A stretch of 64,000 nt of DNA from an uncultured Pelagibacteraceae bacterium (GTDB lineage: Bacteria > Pseudomonadota > Alphaproteobacteria > Pelagibacterales > Pelagibacteraceae), in assembly GCA_902577525.1 (NCBI GenBank), contig CACGZG010000001.1, forward strand, positions 62,001 through 126,000, given 5' to 3'. Position 1 is the first letter of the stretch, and the number at the start of each line of letters is the position of its first letter. The notes below the pieces were generated by a model. That model saw only the letters and a program-made list of their open reading frames with translations, was not told the DNA's origin and made no database searches. Below are positions 1 through 9,284 of the stretch, in pieces. The position numbers and the translations under genes are program-made.

Positions 1-1311
1 AATAATTCTTCGCAGACTCATTTCTTTCTCAATTCATCCTTAAATAGTAATTTTGAGATATTTGATTTTTCAAAATTTGATTTGCAATTTCAAAATGTTT
101 CAAATGAAAAATATTTAAAAACATTTAATCTCAGATCCCCAATTATTGATTCTTTGACCGACTTGAGATCATTCCTTACTTTTAAAGGATATTCAGATGA
201 TATGGAGTTATCAATATCATCTGAAATTTACGAGGACTTAAATAAAGAAAAAGATAGTGATAGATTTGAACATGTAGCACCAAATTTTAGTTTTTCTAAA
301 ATTTTCAAAACTAATTTAAGTGGAACATTAACTATGATAAACACTGGATATAATAAATTATTTGATACAAATAGAAATGAAAAAACTTTGATAAATAATT
401 TAAATTACAAATCTTTAGATTATATTAATTCCAGAGGTATTATTAATAATTTTGAAATTTTTTTTAAAAATTTTAATGCAGACTCAAAAAATTCAAAATC
501 ATTCAAAAACAAAAGTGAACATAACTTACAAGGTTTGATTCAACTTAACTCTAAATTACCACTTAAGAAAGAAGGTGATAAGTATTTAAGCACATTGACG
601 CCAATTTTGTCAGCTAAGATTAACCCTAATCCAAACAAAGATATTTCAAATAACAGCCGAATAATAGATTATTCAAATATTTTTTCAACTAACAGAATTA
701 GTTCAAATGAAACATTAGAAGGTGGAGAGTCAATTACAATAGGTAATGAATACAAAATTTTTAGCACTAAAAAACCTGATCATGAAATTTTTGGATTAAA
801 TTTAGGTACATCTTTTAGAAGAAACGAAAATGATGATCTGCCGACAAATAGTTACTTAAATAAAAAAACGTCAAATATAGTAGGTCAAATGAATTTAAAG
901 ACAAATGAATTTATTGAGTTCAATTATGATTTTTCATCTGACAATAATCTTGGAGAAATGAACTATCACAAAATAAATTCAACCTTCAAAGTAAATAATT
1001 TCGTCAGTACTTTTGAGTTTATTGAAGAAAATAATGAAATTGGAGATGAAAGTTTTATTTCAAATGAAACTACTTATAACATTAATGAAAACAATAATAT
1101 CAAATTTAATACAAGAAAAAATAAGAAAACAGACCTCACAGAGTATTATAATTTATTATATCAATACAAGATTGATTGTCTTGTAGCTGGAATTGAATAT
1201 AATAAAAAATATTATAGTGATGGTGGATTAAGACCTGAAGAAAGTATATTTTTCTCAATAACACTTTTGCCATTTGACAATACTATAGACTTACCTGGAA
1301 TTGATAAATGA
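1..1311 (+). CDS. lptD: LPS-assembly outer-membrane protein LptD, C-terminal part (5' end outside window)
   Basis: The frame is open from base 1 with no stop, so the gene begins upstream; 436 residues are visible. It is rich in Asn, Lys and alternating hydrophobic strands (for example the GMNYHKINSTFKV and YNLLYQYKIDCLVAGIEY segments), as expected of the beta-barrel part of LptD, which inserts lipopolysaccharide into the outer leaflet of the outer membrane. Identification rests mainly on position: lptD-surA-pdxA-rsmA is the standard alphaproteobacterial order. The stop overlaps the surA start in an ATGA. An internal TTG at 82 could be mistaken for a start, but codons before it read on in the same style. 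Another outer-membrane barrel cannot be excluded from sequence alone. Confidence 0.78.
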   Translation, partial: NNSSQTHFFLNSSLNSNFEIFDFSKFDLQFQNVSNEKYLKTFNLRSPIIDSLTDLRSFLTFKGYSDDMELSISSEIYEDLNKEKDSDRFEHVAPNFSFSKIFKTNLSGTLTMINTGYNKLFDTNRNEKTLINNLNYKSLDYINSRGIINNFEIFFKNFNADSKNSKSFKNKSEHNLQGLIQLNSKLPLKKEGDKYLSTLTPILSAKINPNPNKDISNNSRIIDYSNIFSTNRISSNETLEGGESITIGNEYKIFSTKKPDHEIFGLNLGTSFRRNENDDLPTNSYLNKKTSNIVGQMNLKTNEFIEFNYDFSSDNNLGEMNYHKINSTFKVNNFVSTFEFIEENNEIGDESFISNETTYNINENNNIKFNTRKNKKTDLTEYYNLLYQYKIDCLVAGIEYNKKYYSDGGLRPEESIFFSITLLPFDNTIDLPGIDK

Positions 1312-2273
1312 TAGTTAATTTTTTTCTAAAAAATTTATTTATTACAACATTTTTTATATTTATATTTTGGATATCATTAATTAATCCATCTCTTGCAATT
1401 CAAGAAGCTAAAATTGTTAAACGAATAGATAATAAAATTATAACTAACATTGATATATATAGAGAATATGATTATTTGGTAGCTTTAAATAATGATCTAA
1501 AAAAAATTAATAAGAACGAAGGTTTAAAAATTGCTGAAGAATCTTTGTTGAGAGAAAAAGTCAAATTAAATGAAATTGAAAAATTTCTTTCAATTGATAA
1601 ATTTAATAATGATAATTTAATCAAAAAAATAATAGCAGATTTTTACAAAAAATTAGACATAGCTAATCTTGAAAATTTCAAATTATATTTGAATGAATTT
1701 GATATATCCTTAGATGAAGTAGAAAATAAAATAAAAATCGAAATTTTATGGAATCAGTTAATATCATCAAAATTCAAAAATCAAATTGATATAGATATTT
1801 CAAAATTAGAAAAAAAAATTCAAAATGAAGACTTAAATATTGAGAATTTTATTGAATATGATTTGTCTGAAATTGTTTTTCAAACTTCGAATAAAGAAGA
1901 ATTTGATAAAAAGTCAAAAGAAATTATACTAAGTATCCAAAAGGATGGTTTTAATATTTCTGCTAATAAATTTAGTGTTTCAAGTACTTCTAAGTTTGGA
2001 GGTAAAATAGGCAAAGTTAAAGAGTCTCAATTATCAAAGTTTATAAAGGATGAATTAAAAAAAATTGAAATTGGTGAACACACTAGACCAATAAAGGTAG
2101 CTAATGGTTTTTTAATTCTTTTAATAAATAATAAAGAAAAGATAAGTAAAAAAATAAATAAGGAAGATCTTTTGGATAAAATGATCGAATTTGAAAGAAA
2201 TAAGCAATTCGAAAAATTTTCTCAAATTTATTATAATAAAATTAAGTTGAATACTATGATCAATGAGAAATAA
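1308..2273 (+). CDS. surA: Periplasmic chaperone / peptidyl-prolyl isomerase SurA
   Basis: 321 residues. A hydrophobic N-terminus (residues 5-30, ending near NPSLAIQ) is a signal peptide. The SurA N-terminal helical domain follows, starting with the typical I-V-x-R-I-D-N-x-I-I-T pattern where homologues have V-A-V-V-N-x-x-x-I-T. One parvulin-type domain lies at roughly 180-280, with the FGGKIGKV stretch matching the family GGDLGW/GG-LG core. E. coli SurA (428 residues) has two parvulin domains, so this is a shorter one-domain version, common in alphaproteobacteria. It helps outer-membrane barrels such as LptD fold. It is coupled to lptD by a 4-base overlap and to pdxA by an 11-base overlap. 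Confidence 0.85.
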   Translation: MIVNFFLKNLFITTFFIFIFWISLINPSLAIQEAKIVKRIDNKIITNIDIYREYDYLVALNNDLKKINKNEGLKIAEESLLREKVKLNEIEKFLSIDKFNNDNLIKKIIADFYKKLDIANLENFKLYLNEFDISLDEVENKIKIEILWNQLISSKFKNQIDIDISKLEKKIQNEDLNIENFIEYDLSEIVFQTSNKEEFDKKSKEIILSIQKDGFNISANKFSVSSTSKFGGKIGKVKESQLSKFIKDELKKIEIGEHTRPIKVANGFLILLINNKEKISKKINKEDLLDKMIEFERNKQFEKFSQIYYNKIKLNTMINEK

Positions 2274-3234
2274 ACCTATATTAATACTTTGTGGAGAACC
2301 GAACAGTATTTTTTCAGAAATTCTTGTTAAATCAATTAATAATTACAAAACAAAAAAACCAATAATTTTAATTGGTTCATATAAATTGTTAAAAAGCCAA
2401 TTTAAACAATTAAAAATGAAATTAATTTTAAATCAAATTTTTTTAAAAAATAACAAAGTTTTTAATTTAAAATTAAATCGAGTAAATATCTTAAATGTTG
2501 ATTATAAATTCAAAAAACCTTTCGAAAAAATTTCTTCTAAATCTAACAAATATATAGAGGAATGTTTTCAAAAATGCTTTCGAATTATAAAATATAATGA
2601 TATTGCCGGACTTATAAATGGTCCAATTTCTAAAAAAACCTTCTTGAAAAAAAATTTCCAAGGAATCACTGAATATTTATCAAATAAATTCAATATTAAG
2701 GATAAATTTGCAATGTTGATATTCAATAAATCATTATCAGTTTCTCCCATTACAACTCACTTGCCAATAAGTAAGGTTTCAAAAAATTTAGATAAAAAAG
2801 ATATAATTTTAAAGACTATTCTTATTAACGATTTTTATAAAAAATATTTTCATATAAGACCGAAGTTCGCTGTATGTGGATTAAACCCACATTGTGAAAA
2901 CTTTTTTGATAAAAGCGAGGAATTAAGAATAATTAAACCAGCAATAAAAAATCTAATAAAAAAAAAAATTAATATTGATGGACCTTTTCCAGCTGATACT
3001 GTTTTTATGAAAAATATTCTTAACAAATACAATGTAATCATAGGAATGTATCATGATCAAGTTTTAGCACCAATTAAAACTTTATATAATTTTGACGCAA
3101 TCAATATTACTCTTGGTCTACCAATTTTAAGGATATCACCAGATCATGGGCCTAATTTTGAAATGTTGGGTAAAAATAAATCAAACTCTAAAAGTCTTTC
3201 TGAGTCTATAAGATTTTTAGACAAAATTAAGTGA
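2263..3234 (+). CDS. pdxA: 4-hydroxythreonine-4-phosphate dehydrogenase PdxA
   Basis: 323 residues, normal for PdxA. It oxidises 4-phosphohydroxy-L-threonine in the DXP-dependent pyridoxal phosphate pathway. The three metal-binding histidines of the family sit at H166 (TTHLP), H210 (LNPHCEN) and H264 (MYHDQ), almost the same numbering as E. coli PdxA. GPFPADTVF and NITLGLPILR-x-SPDHG are also diagnostic. Bases 2958-2968 contain a run of eleven A that stays in frame (codons for Lys-Lys-Lys in a surface loop before NIDGPFPAD), which matters when judging the A9 frameshifts in panB and icd. The gene overlaps surA and ends inside the GTG start of rsmA. Confidence 0.93.
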   Translation: MRNKPILILCGEPNSIFSEILVKSINNYKTKKPIILIGSYKLLKSQFKQLKMKLILNQIFLKNNKVFNLKLNRVNILNVDYKFKKPFEKISSKSNKYIEECFQKCFRIIKYNDIAGLINGPISKKTFLKKNFQGITEYLSNKFNIKDKFAMLIFNKSLSVSPITTHLPISKVSKNLDKKDIILKTILINDFYKKYFHIRPKFAVCGLNPHCENFFDKSEELRIIKPAIKNLIKKKINIDGPFPADTVFMKNILNKYNVIIGMYHDQVLAPIKTLYNFDAINITLGLPILRISPDHGPNFEMLGKNKSNSKSLSESIRFLDKIK

Positions 3235-4019
3235 AGATTAAAGCTAAAAAAAGTCTAGGTCAAAATTTTTTACATGATAAAAAAATTCTTAAGTTTATAT
3301 CTGAATGCACAAAAATAGAGGGAAAAGAGATTTTAGAGGTTGGACCCGGTACTGGAAATTTAACATCTGAAATTCTTAATAAAAAACCCAAAAAAATTTT
3401 TGTTGTTGAAAAAGATAGAAATTTAATAGTTTTATTGAAAAAAAAATTTGATAATAAAGTTTATTACATAAATGAAGATATCTTAAATATTTCAGAAAAA
3501 AACTTAACTAAAAATAAATTACTTGTTTTTGGAAACTTACCATATAATATTTCAACTGAAATACTTACAAAATGGATAGTAAATCTTAATACAAATTTTT
3601 GGTTTGAGAAATTGATATTAATGTTTCAAAAAGAGGTAGCTGATAGAATTATTAGTACTTATAATTCCTCAAAATACGGAAGATTATCTATTATTTCAAA
3701 TTGGAAATTGGATGTAAAAAAAATTATTGATATAAAGCCAATTTCATTTACACCAATACCAAAAGTTGACAGCACATTATTAATTTTTGAACCAAAAAAA
3801 AATTTTTTTAAATTGAAAGAAGCTAAATCTCTTGAAAAAATAACAAGAGTTTTTTTTAATCAACGTAGAAAAAAAATAAAAAAACCAATGAAGACTTTAT
3901 TTAACAATTATGAAAATATTGCTAAAAAATTAAATTTAAATCTTGATCTTAGACCCCAAAATCTTGACTTTGAGACTTATTTCAAGATAACTGAAGAATT
4001 TGAAAAACTAAGAAAGTAA
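3231..4019 (+). CDS. rsmA: 16S rRNA (A1518/A1519-N6) dimethyltransferase KsgA
   Basis: 262 residues, GTG start overlapping the pdxA stop (GTGA). It dimethylates two adjacent adenines in the 3' hairpin of 16S rRNA late in 30S assembly. Seen: the N-terminal KKSLGQNFL signature, the SAM-binding motif EVGPGTGN, and the catalytic GNLPYN motif. The C-terminal helical domain carries [13 protein letters not shown], the usual R/K-rich RNA contact. It is the last gene of the lptD operon and runs 12 bases into the convergent gmk. Confidence 0.95.
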   Translation: MKIKAKKSLGQNFLHDKKILKFISECTKIEGKEILEVGPGTGNLTSEILNKKPKKIFVVEKDRNLIVLLKKKFDNKVYYINEDILNISEKNLTKNKLLVFGNLPYNISTEILTKWIVNLNTNFWFEKLILMFQKEVADRIISTYNSSKYGRLSIISNWKLDVKKIIDIKPISFTPIPKVDSTLLIFEPKKNFFKLKEAKSLEKITRVFFNQRRKKIKKPMKTLFNNYENIAKKLNLNLDLRPQNLDFETYFKITEEFEKLRK

Positions 4020-4640
4020 TTTATCAACATGTTTTTTAATGAAGTTCCTATCATAATCTTTTGAGCCATTATTAATCTCTGCGTCAATTAATTTTTGAAT
4101 TCTGTTAAAGCAATCATTTAGATTGTCGTTTATCACCACATAGTCATAATTTATCCAATGCAGCACATCTCTATCAAATTTTTTCATTCTTTCCTCAGCA
4201 ATTAATTTGTCTTTCATATCTCTATTAGATAATCTTTCCAACAATATTTCCTTACTTGGAGGTAAAATATAGAAAGTAATTAATTTATAGTCTAATTTCT
4301 TGTTTTTTATTTGATCCGCACCTTGCCAATCTATATCAAAGATAACATTGGAATTATTTTCTAAATTTTGAATAACTGGGGTTCTTGTCGTTCCATATGA
4401 GTTGTCGAATACCTTTGCGTATTCTAAAAATTCATCATTTTTAATTAATCTTTCAAATTCTTGATTTGTAACAAAAAAATAATCTTTTCCATTAGTTTCA
4501 TTTGGTCTAGGTTTTCTAGTAGTATGTGATGTAGAAATAAAAAAATTATTTTTTTTAGACAATAATTTTACGAGTGTAGTTTTTCCAGCTCCAGATGGGG
4601 ATGATAAGACGATCATTATCCCACCTTTTTTTTGAAGCAT
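4008..4640 (-). CDS. gmk: Guanylate kinase
   Basis: 210 residues. Phosphorylates GMP/dGMP to GDP/dGDP with ATP. The P-loop [10 protein letters not shown] is at about 13-22, the GMP-binding [20 protein letters not shown] region follows, and the lid includes [10 protein letters not shown]. There are two possible starts: 4640, giving MLQKKGGIM, or the ATG at 4616, which has an AGGTGGG just upstream. Alphaproteobacterial homologues usually carry a short RRGLM-type leader before the P-loop strand, so I keep the longer form. It follows acpP by 7 bases; the fabF, mltG and yicC genes often found between acpP and gmk are absent here. Confidence 0.95.
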   Translation of the reverse strand: MLQKKGGIMIVLSSPSGAGKTTLVKLLSKKNNFFISTSHTTRKPRPNETNGKDYFFVTNQEFERLIKNDEFLEYAKVFDNSYGTTRTPVIQNLENNSNVIFDIDWQGADQIKNKKLDYKLITFYILPPSKEILLERLSNRDMKDKLIAEERMKKFDRDVLHWINYDYVVINDNLNDCFNRIQKLIDAEINNGSKDYDRNFIKKHVDKLLS

Positions 4641-4647
4641 TTATTAT

Positions 4648-4887
4648 TTAATTACTTTTACTTTCTATAAATTTTACTGCGTCACCAACTGTTAATATTT
4701 TTTCCGCCTCTGTGTCCGAAATTTCAGACCCAAACTCTTCTTCAAAAGCCATTACTAATTCTACTGTGTCTAAACTATCTGCTCCTAAATCATCTATGAA
4801 ACTAGACTCTTCTGTAACTTTCGCTTCATCAATCCCTAAATGATCAGCAACTATTTTTTTAACTTTGCTTGAAATATCTTCCGACAT
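4648..4887 (-). CDS. acpP: Acyl carrier protein
   Basis: 79 residues, very acidic, normal length. The 4'-phosphopantetheine attachment serine is S38 in [10 protein letters not shown]. It carries growing acyl chains for type II fatty acid synthesis. It lies 52 bases downstream of fabG in the order fabD-fabG-acpP. The gap (4888-4939) contains a short A-rich leader with AAGGATC before the ATG as ribosome-binding site. Confidence 0.97.
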   Translation of the reverse strand: MSEDISSKVKKIVADHLGIDEAKVTEESSFIDDLGADSLDTVELVMAFEEEFGSEISDTEAEKILTVGDAVKFIESKSN

Positions 4888-4939
4888 AATGATCCTTATT
4901 TTTTGGTTTAAATTCTTAATAGTTTAAAAACTTGTTTTG

Positions 4940-5677
4940 TCAAGCCATATACAAGCCTCCATTAACATGTATTGTTTCACCATTTATATAATTTGATAGA
5001 TCTGATGCTAAAAAAAGTACTGCATTAGCCACATCTTCTGGCTCACCTAACCTCTCAGAAGGTATTTTTGAAATAATCATATCTTTAAATTTATCATCTA
5101 TTTTATCTGTCATTGCGGTTTTAATGAAACCTGGTGAGATACAGTTAATATTAATATTCTTTTTTGCATATTCTATTGCTAGACTTTTTGACATTGCAAT
5201 TATACCTGCTTTTGAAGCAGTATAATTTGTCTGACCTAGATTACCAGTATGACCAACTACCGATGTAATATTAATAATTTTTCCAGATTTTTTTTTTAGC
5301 ATCTTTTTTAAAGCAAATTTGCTTAACAAAAAAGTTGAAGTCAAATTAATATCTAAAACTTTATTCCATTCCTCAAGTGACATTCTTATTGCTAAGTTAT
5401 CTCGGGTAACTCCAGCATTGTTTATTATGCAATCTAAACTTCCTCCAAGTTGATCGGTAGCATCATCAATAAATTTTTCTATATTTTCTTTTTTTAAAAA
5501 ATCTAATTGTAATATTTTTACTCCACTATATTTAGATTTTATCTCTTTGAGTTTTTCAATTTTAGTACCTGATGCTAAAATATTTGCCTTGGTATTATTC
5601 AAAATTTTAATAATTGAATTGCCTATACCTCCAGTTGCACCTGTAACAATTATATTTTTATTTTCTAGATTTATCAT
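4940..5677 (-). CDS. fabG: 3-oxoacyl-[acyl-carrier-protein] reductase
   Basis: 245 residues, classical short-chain dehydrogenase. It performs the first, NADPH-dependent reduction of the fatty acid elongation cycle. Seen: the nucleotide-binding TGATGGIG near residue 12, NNAG near 87, and the Ser-Tyr-Lys triad in NITSVVGHTG and NYTASKAG. The C-terminus NYINGETIHVNGGLYMA is typical of FabG. The start overlaps the fabD stop by 4 bases, indicating translational coupling. Confidence 0.96.
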   Translation of the reverse strand: MINLENKNIIVTGATGGIGNSIIKILNNTKANILASGTKIEKLKEIKSKYSGVKILQLDFLKKENIEKFIDDATDQLGGSLDCIINNAGVTRDNLAIRMSLEEWNKVLDINLTSTFLLSKFALKKMLKKKSGKIINITSVVGHTGNLGQTNYTASKAGIIAMSKSLAIEYAKKNININCISPGFIKTAMTDKIDDKFKDMIISKIPSERLGEPEDVANAVLFLASDLSNYINGETIHVNGGLYMA

Positions 5678-6600
5678 ATTTTTAAATTTTCTATATCATT
5701 TTCATTATTAATAGTATCTATTTTAACATTCCTATCTATTCTTTTTACAAGACCAGATAAAACTTTTCCAGGTCCTATTTCAATAAAATGATTGATATTA
5801 CTTTTTATCATATAAATAACACTTTCTCTCCAACGAACTCTACTTTCTATTTGTCTTGTTAAAAGCTCTCTCAAGTCATTAGAATTTGAAATTTCTTTAG
5901 CTGTGACATTAGAAATTAATTTAAATTCAGATTTATTGAAATTTAATTTTTCTAATTCCTCTTTCATTATTTTTGTAGCATTATTCATTAACTTAGAATG
6001 AAAAGGAGCACTGACTGGTAGTTTTATATTTTTTATTGAATTATCTTTTAATATCAAAATCAAATTTTTTAAGTCTTCATTTTTACCACTTAAAACTATT
6101 TGTCCTTCAGAATTATCATTTGCTATTTCAACTTTAAATCTATGCTCATTTTCTAAAAGTAATTTTTCAATTATTTCTACTTTTGATCCTAAAACTGCAA
6201 CCATACCACCTTGTCCACTAGGAACTGAATTTTGCATTGCCTCCCCTCTAACTCTTAAAATTTTTAAGGTATCTGAAAAGCTTAAATACCCCGCACAACA
6301 TAATGCTGAATACTCTCCTAAAGAATGCCCTGCAAAATATTGGGCTTTGCTCAGATCGATGTTATATTCTTTTTTAATTAAATTAAAAATAGAATAACTC
6401 AGTAGAAATATTGCTGGCTGAGTATTAATGGTTAAATCAAGCTTTTCTTTGGGTCCATCAAGGATTATTTTTGATATAGGGAAATTTAAAATTTCATCTG
6501 CTTGTTTAAATACTTTTTTTATAATTTCAAATTTATCATAAAGATCTTTTCCCATGCCTACAACTTGAGATCCTTGACCTGGAAAAATTACTGAAAACAT
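5674..6600 (-). CDS. fabD: Malonyl-CoA:ACP transacylase
   Basis: 308 residues. Moves malonyl from CoA to ACP to supply chain extension. The N-terminal FPGQGSQ motif (7-12), the nucleophile S93 in GHSLGEYSAL, and the catalytic His in APFHSKLM (about 201) are all present, with IEIGPGKVL near the C-terminus. It is first in the fabD-fabG-acpP-gmk operon and divergent from rpsF across 87 bases (6601-6687), which must hold both promoters. Confidence 0.95.
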   Translation of the reverse strand: MFSVIFPGQGSQVVGMGKDLYDKFEIIKKVFKQADEILNFPISKIILDGPKEKLDLTINTQPAIFLLSYSIFNLIKKEYNIDLSKAQYFAGHSLGEYSALCCAGYLSFSDTLKILRVRGEAMQNSVPSGQGGMVAVLGSKVEIIEKLLLENEHRFKVEIANDNSEGQIVLSGKNEDLKNLILILKDNSIKNIKLPVSAPFHSKLMNNATKIMKEELEKLNFNKSEFKLISNVTAKEISNSNDLRELLTRQIESRVRWRESVIYMIKSNINHFIEIGPGKVLSGLVKRIDRNVKIDTINNENDIENLKI

Positions 6601-6626
6601 ATAAAAAAAACTTATTATTTTGCCTT

Positions 6627-6655
6627 TTTAACTATTGTAATTGAACTTTTATAAT
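6627..6655 (+). promoter_or_regulatory. Candidate sigma70 promoter for the rpsF operon
   Basis: A perfect TATAAT at 6650-6655 lies 17 bases after TTTAAC at 6627-6632 (three mismatches to TTGACA at most), 33 bases before the rpsF start. It sits in the only gap between two divergent operons, where a promoter is required. A+T-rich sequence yields chance matches, so this is a candidate only. Confidence 0.4.
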
Positions 6656-6687
6656 AGTATATCCTCATTTTTTATTAAAGAATTTAA

Positions 6688-7041
6688 ATGAATTTATACG
6701 AACATACTATTATTGCTAGACAAGATACTTCACCAGGTGAATTAAAGCAATTAACAGAGAAATACTCAAAAATTGTTGAAAAAAATGATGGAGAGATAAT
6801 TAAAACTGAAAATTGGGGACTATTAAATTTGTCTTATTTAATTAGAAAAAATAAAAAAGGTAGTTACATTCATTTTAAGATAAAAGGTAAAGGTAATATG
6901 ATTTATGAATTAGAGAAAAATGAATCAATTGATAAGAAACTATTAAGATATATGACCGTAAAAGTTAAAAAATTTGACTTAGAGACTAACTATTTCAATA
7001 TTAAGGATGAAGTTGACAATAAAGAAAAAACAAAAAATTAA
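6688..7041 (+). CDS. rpsF: 30S ribosomal protein S6
   Basis: 117 residues. Central-domain 30S subunit protein that binds as a heterodimer with S18. It begins [12 protein letters not shown], the S6 pattern YE-x-x-x-I-x-R, and contains [20 protein letters not shown], matching the family LAYPI-KK-GHY stretch. It heads the rpsF-rpsR-rplI-dnaB operon, with rpsR 2 bases downstream. Confidence 0.94.
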   Translation: MNLYEHTIIARQDTSPGELKQLTEKYSKIVEKNDGEIIKTENWGLLNLSYLIRKNKKGSYIHFKIKGKGNMIYELEKNESIDKKLLRYMTVKVKKFDLETNYFNIKDEVDNKEKTKN

Positions 7042-7043
7042 AA

Positions 7044-7319
7044 ATGCCTAAAAGACAAAGAAACTCAAGTGGAAAAAGTAAACAAAGTAATTTCGCCAAG
7101 CTAAGTATATTTCAACCAAATAAGTACAGATTTAAAAAGGCATGTCCTCTATCTATAAAAGGAGCACCAAAAATTGATTATAAAAATATTAAACTCTTGA
7201 AAAAATATATTTCTGAAAATGGAAAAATATTACCTTCAAGAATAACTAATGTAAGTCAAAAAAAACAAAGAGAATTATCTTTGTCAATTAAAAGAGCAAG
7301 AAACCTTGCGTTGTTATAA
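7044..7319 (+). CDS. rpsR: 30S ribosomal protein S18
   Basis: 91 residues, basic. The core [19 protein letters not shown] followed by [16 protein letters not shown] and [10 protein letters not shown] is the S18 signature (DYK-x-x-x-L-x-x-F-I-x-E-x-G-K-I-x-P-x-R-x-T-x-x-x-x-x-x-Q-R). It partners S6 in the 30S platform. Its stop overlaps the rplI start by one base (TAATG). Confidence 0.96.
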   Translation: MPKRQRNSSGKSKQSNFAKLSIFQPNKYRFKKACPLSIKGAPKIDYKNIKLLKKYISENGKILPSRITNVSQKKQRELSLSIKRARNLALL

Positions 7320-7777
7320 TGAAAATCATTTTATTAGAAAATGTTAAAAAAATTGGATCAATTGGAGAAATAATTGATGTTAAAAGAGGTTTTGCAAGAA
7401 ATTTTTTAATTGCCAATAAGAAAGCATTATATGCTTCAAAAGATAATATCTCTCGAGTTCAAAAAATTAAATCAGAACTTACAAAAAAAGATAATGAAAA
7501 AAAACAAGATGCTAAAGGTATATTTGAAACAATTAATAAAAAAGAATATTCTGTAAAGAAATTATGTACTGAAAACAGTGAACTTTATGGATCAGTCAAA
7601 CCTACAGAAATAGCAAAATTAATTTTTGAAAAAGATAAAGTAGATGTAAAACCATCCATGATACAACCTGTAAAGGATATAAAGTCTTTAGGAAAATTTA
7701 AAGTAAAAATTTCATTACACTCTGAAGTTGATGCTGAAATAAGTATTAAAGTGGAAACGGCTGAAACAATTCAGTAA
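7319..7777 (+). CDS. rplI: 50S ribosomal protein L9
   Basis: 152 residues. The N-terminal domain reads [31 protein letters not shown], matching L9's L-L-E-D-V-x-x-L-G-x-x-G-x-x-V-x-V-K-x-G-Y-A-R-N-F-L. A long connecting helix (about 40-75) and the C-terminal rRNA-binding domain (LYGSVKPTEIA) follow. It is in the usual place between rpsR and dnaB. Confidence 0.96.
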   Translation: MKIILLENVKKIGSIGEIIDVKRGFARNFLIANKKALYASKDNISRVQKIKSELTKKDNEKKQDAKGIFETINKKEYSVKKLCTENSELYGSVKPTEIAKLIFEKDKVDVKPSMIQPVKDIKSLGKFKVKISLHSEVDAEISIKVETAETIQ

Positions 7778-7845
7778 TTATACAATTTTTTCCCCAACAC
7801 ATTTTTTTAATTTTCAAATTTAAAGTTTATTGTAGGATAAGATTT

Positions 7846-9264
7846 ATGGATAACAGTTTAACTTTAGTTAAAAATACTTTTAAAGAGTTACCAAACAATA
7901 TTGAGGCGGAGCAAGCTGTTATTGGCTCAATTTTGGTCACAAATGAAACTTTCGATGAAGTAAATACTATTATAGAAAGTTCTAATTTTTTTGATCCCAT
8001 GCATCAAAAAATTTATGGAGCTATCGAAAACCTTATTTATAAGGGTATGCTTGCAAATCCAATAACACTCAAAAATTACTTTGAAGATGAAAAAGATGAA
8101 TTAGATGTACCAGAATATTTAGTAAAAATTACAAAATTTTCAACTTCGGTCAGACAAACAATTGAATATTCAAAAATAATTTATGACATGTTTGTCAGAA
8201 GAGAATTAATTAAAATTTCAGAGGAAACAATTGATACAGCAAAAATTAATGATCTTGATACAAATGGTCAAAATATAATAGAAAAATCCGAACGTTTGTT
8301 ATTTGATTTAGCTGAAAAAGGTTCGTTCAGTTCATCGTTGGTAAAATTTGATAGCGCTATGAAGCAAACTATAGAAATGGCATCAGCTGCATATAAAAAT
8401 GAGGGTGGTATTGTTGGTGTTCCTACAGGATTGAGAGATCTGGATGACAAGTTAGGAGGACTTCATCAATCAGATCTAATAATAATTGCTGGTCGCCCCT
8501 CAATGGGTAAAACTTCTTTGGCAACTAATATAGCTTTTAATGCAGCAAAGAATATCCAAGACACTGGAAAAAAATCTTCAATTGCTTTTTTTTCTCTTGA
8601 GATGTCATCAGAGCAATTATCAACGAGAATTCTTTCTGAACAAGCGAGAATAGGCTCAAATGACATAAGACGTGGAAGAATTTCTAATGAGCAATTTGAT
8701 CAATTTTTAGAAACATCAAAAAATATTTCTGAACTTCCTTTGTTTATAGATGAAACTCCAGCAATCAATATTGCAGCTATGAGTAATAGAGCGAGAAGAA
8801 TAAAGAGGTTACATGGCCTCGACATGATTGTCGTTGATTATATTCAATTAATGAAAGGAACATCAACAAACAAAGATGGTAGAGTTCAGGAAATTTCTCA
8901 AATTACTCAAGGTTTGAAGGCTATAGCTAAAGAGTTAGCTATTCCAGTTTTAGCTCTCTCACAATTATCGAGACAAGTAGAGCAAAGAGATGACCACAAA
9001 CCTCAACTTGCTGATTTAAGAGAATCAGGATCAATTGAGCAAGATGCAGATGTAGTCATGTTTGTTTATAGAGAAGGATACTATCTTCAAAGAAAAGAGC
9101 CTAGAGAAGCCACAGTAGAACATGCAGAATGGCAAGCAAAAATGAATGAAGTTTCTCATTTAGCAGAAATAATTATAGGAAAACAAAGGCATGGTCCAAT
9201 TGGTAAAGTTACATTAGAATTTGAGGAAAGATTTACTAAATTTAAAGATACTCAAAATAGATAA
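7846..9264 (+). CDS. dnaB: Replicative DNA helicase DnaB
   Basis: 472 residues. The hexameric 5'-3' helicase at the replication fork. The N-terminal primase-interacting domain (about 18-120) starts NIEAEQAVIGSIL. The RecA-like C-terminal domain has a Walker A GRPSMGKTS at 216-224, a Walker B MIVVDYIQLM, and PQLADLRESGSIEQDADVVMF near 385-405. No intein is present. It follows rplI after 68 bases, the standard arrangement. Confidence 0.97.
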   Translation: MDNSLTLVKNTFKELPNNIEAEQAVIGSILVTNETFDEVNTIIESSNFFDPMHQKIYGAIENLIYKGMLANPITLKNYFEDEKDELDVPEYLVKITKFSTSVRQTIEYSKIIYDMFVRRELIKISEETIDTAKINDLDTNGQNIIEKSERLLFDLAEKGSFSSSLVKFDSAMKQTIEMASAAYKNEGGIVGVPTGLRDLDDKLGGLHQSDLIIIAGRPSMGKTSLATNIAFNAAKNIQDTGKKSSIAFFSLEMSSEQLSTRILSEQARIGSNDIRRGRISNEQFDQFLETSKNISELPLFIDETPAINIAAMSNRARRIKRLHGLDMIVVDYIQLMKGTSTNKDGRVQEISQITQGLKAIAKELAIPVLALSQLSRQVEQRDDHKPQLADLRESGSIEQDADVVMFVYREGYYLQRKEPREATVEHAEWQAKMNEVSHLAEIIIGKQRHGPIGKVTLEFEERFTKFKDTQNR

Positions 9265-9284
9265 ATTCAAATATAAAAGGGTTA

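Noticed and set aside
2958-2968. A11 run in pdxA as a third frameshift
   Set aside because: The reading frame continues unbroken on both sides into conserved PdxA sequence, so the run is in frame.
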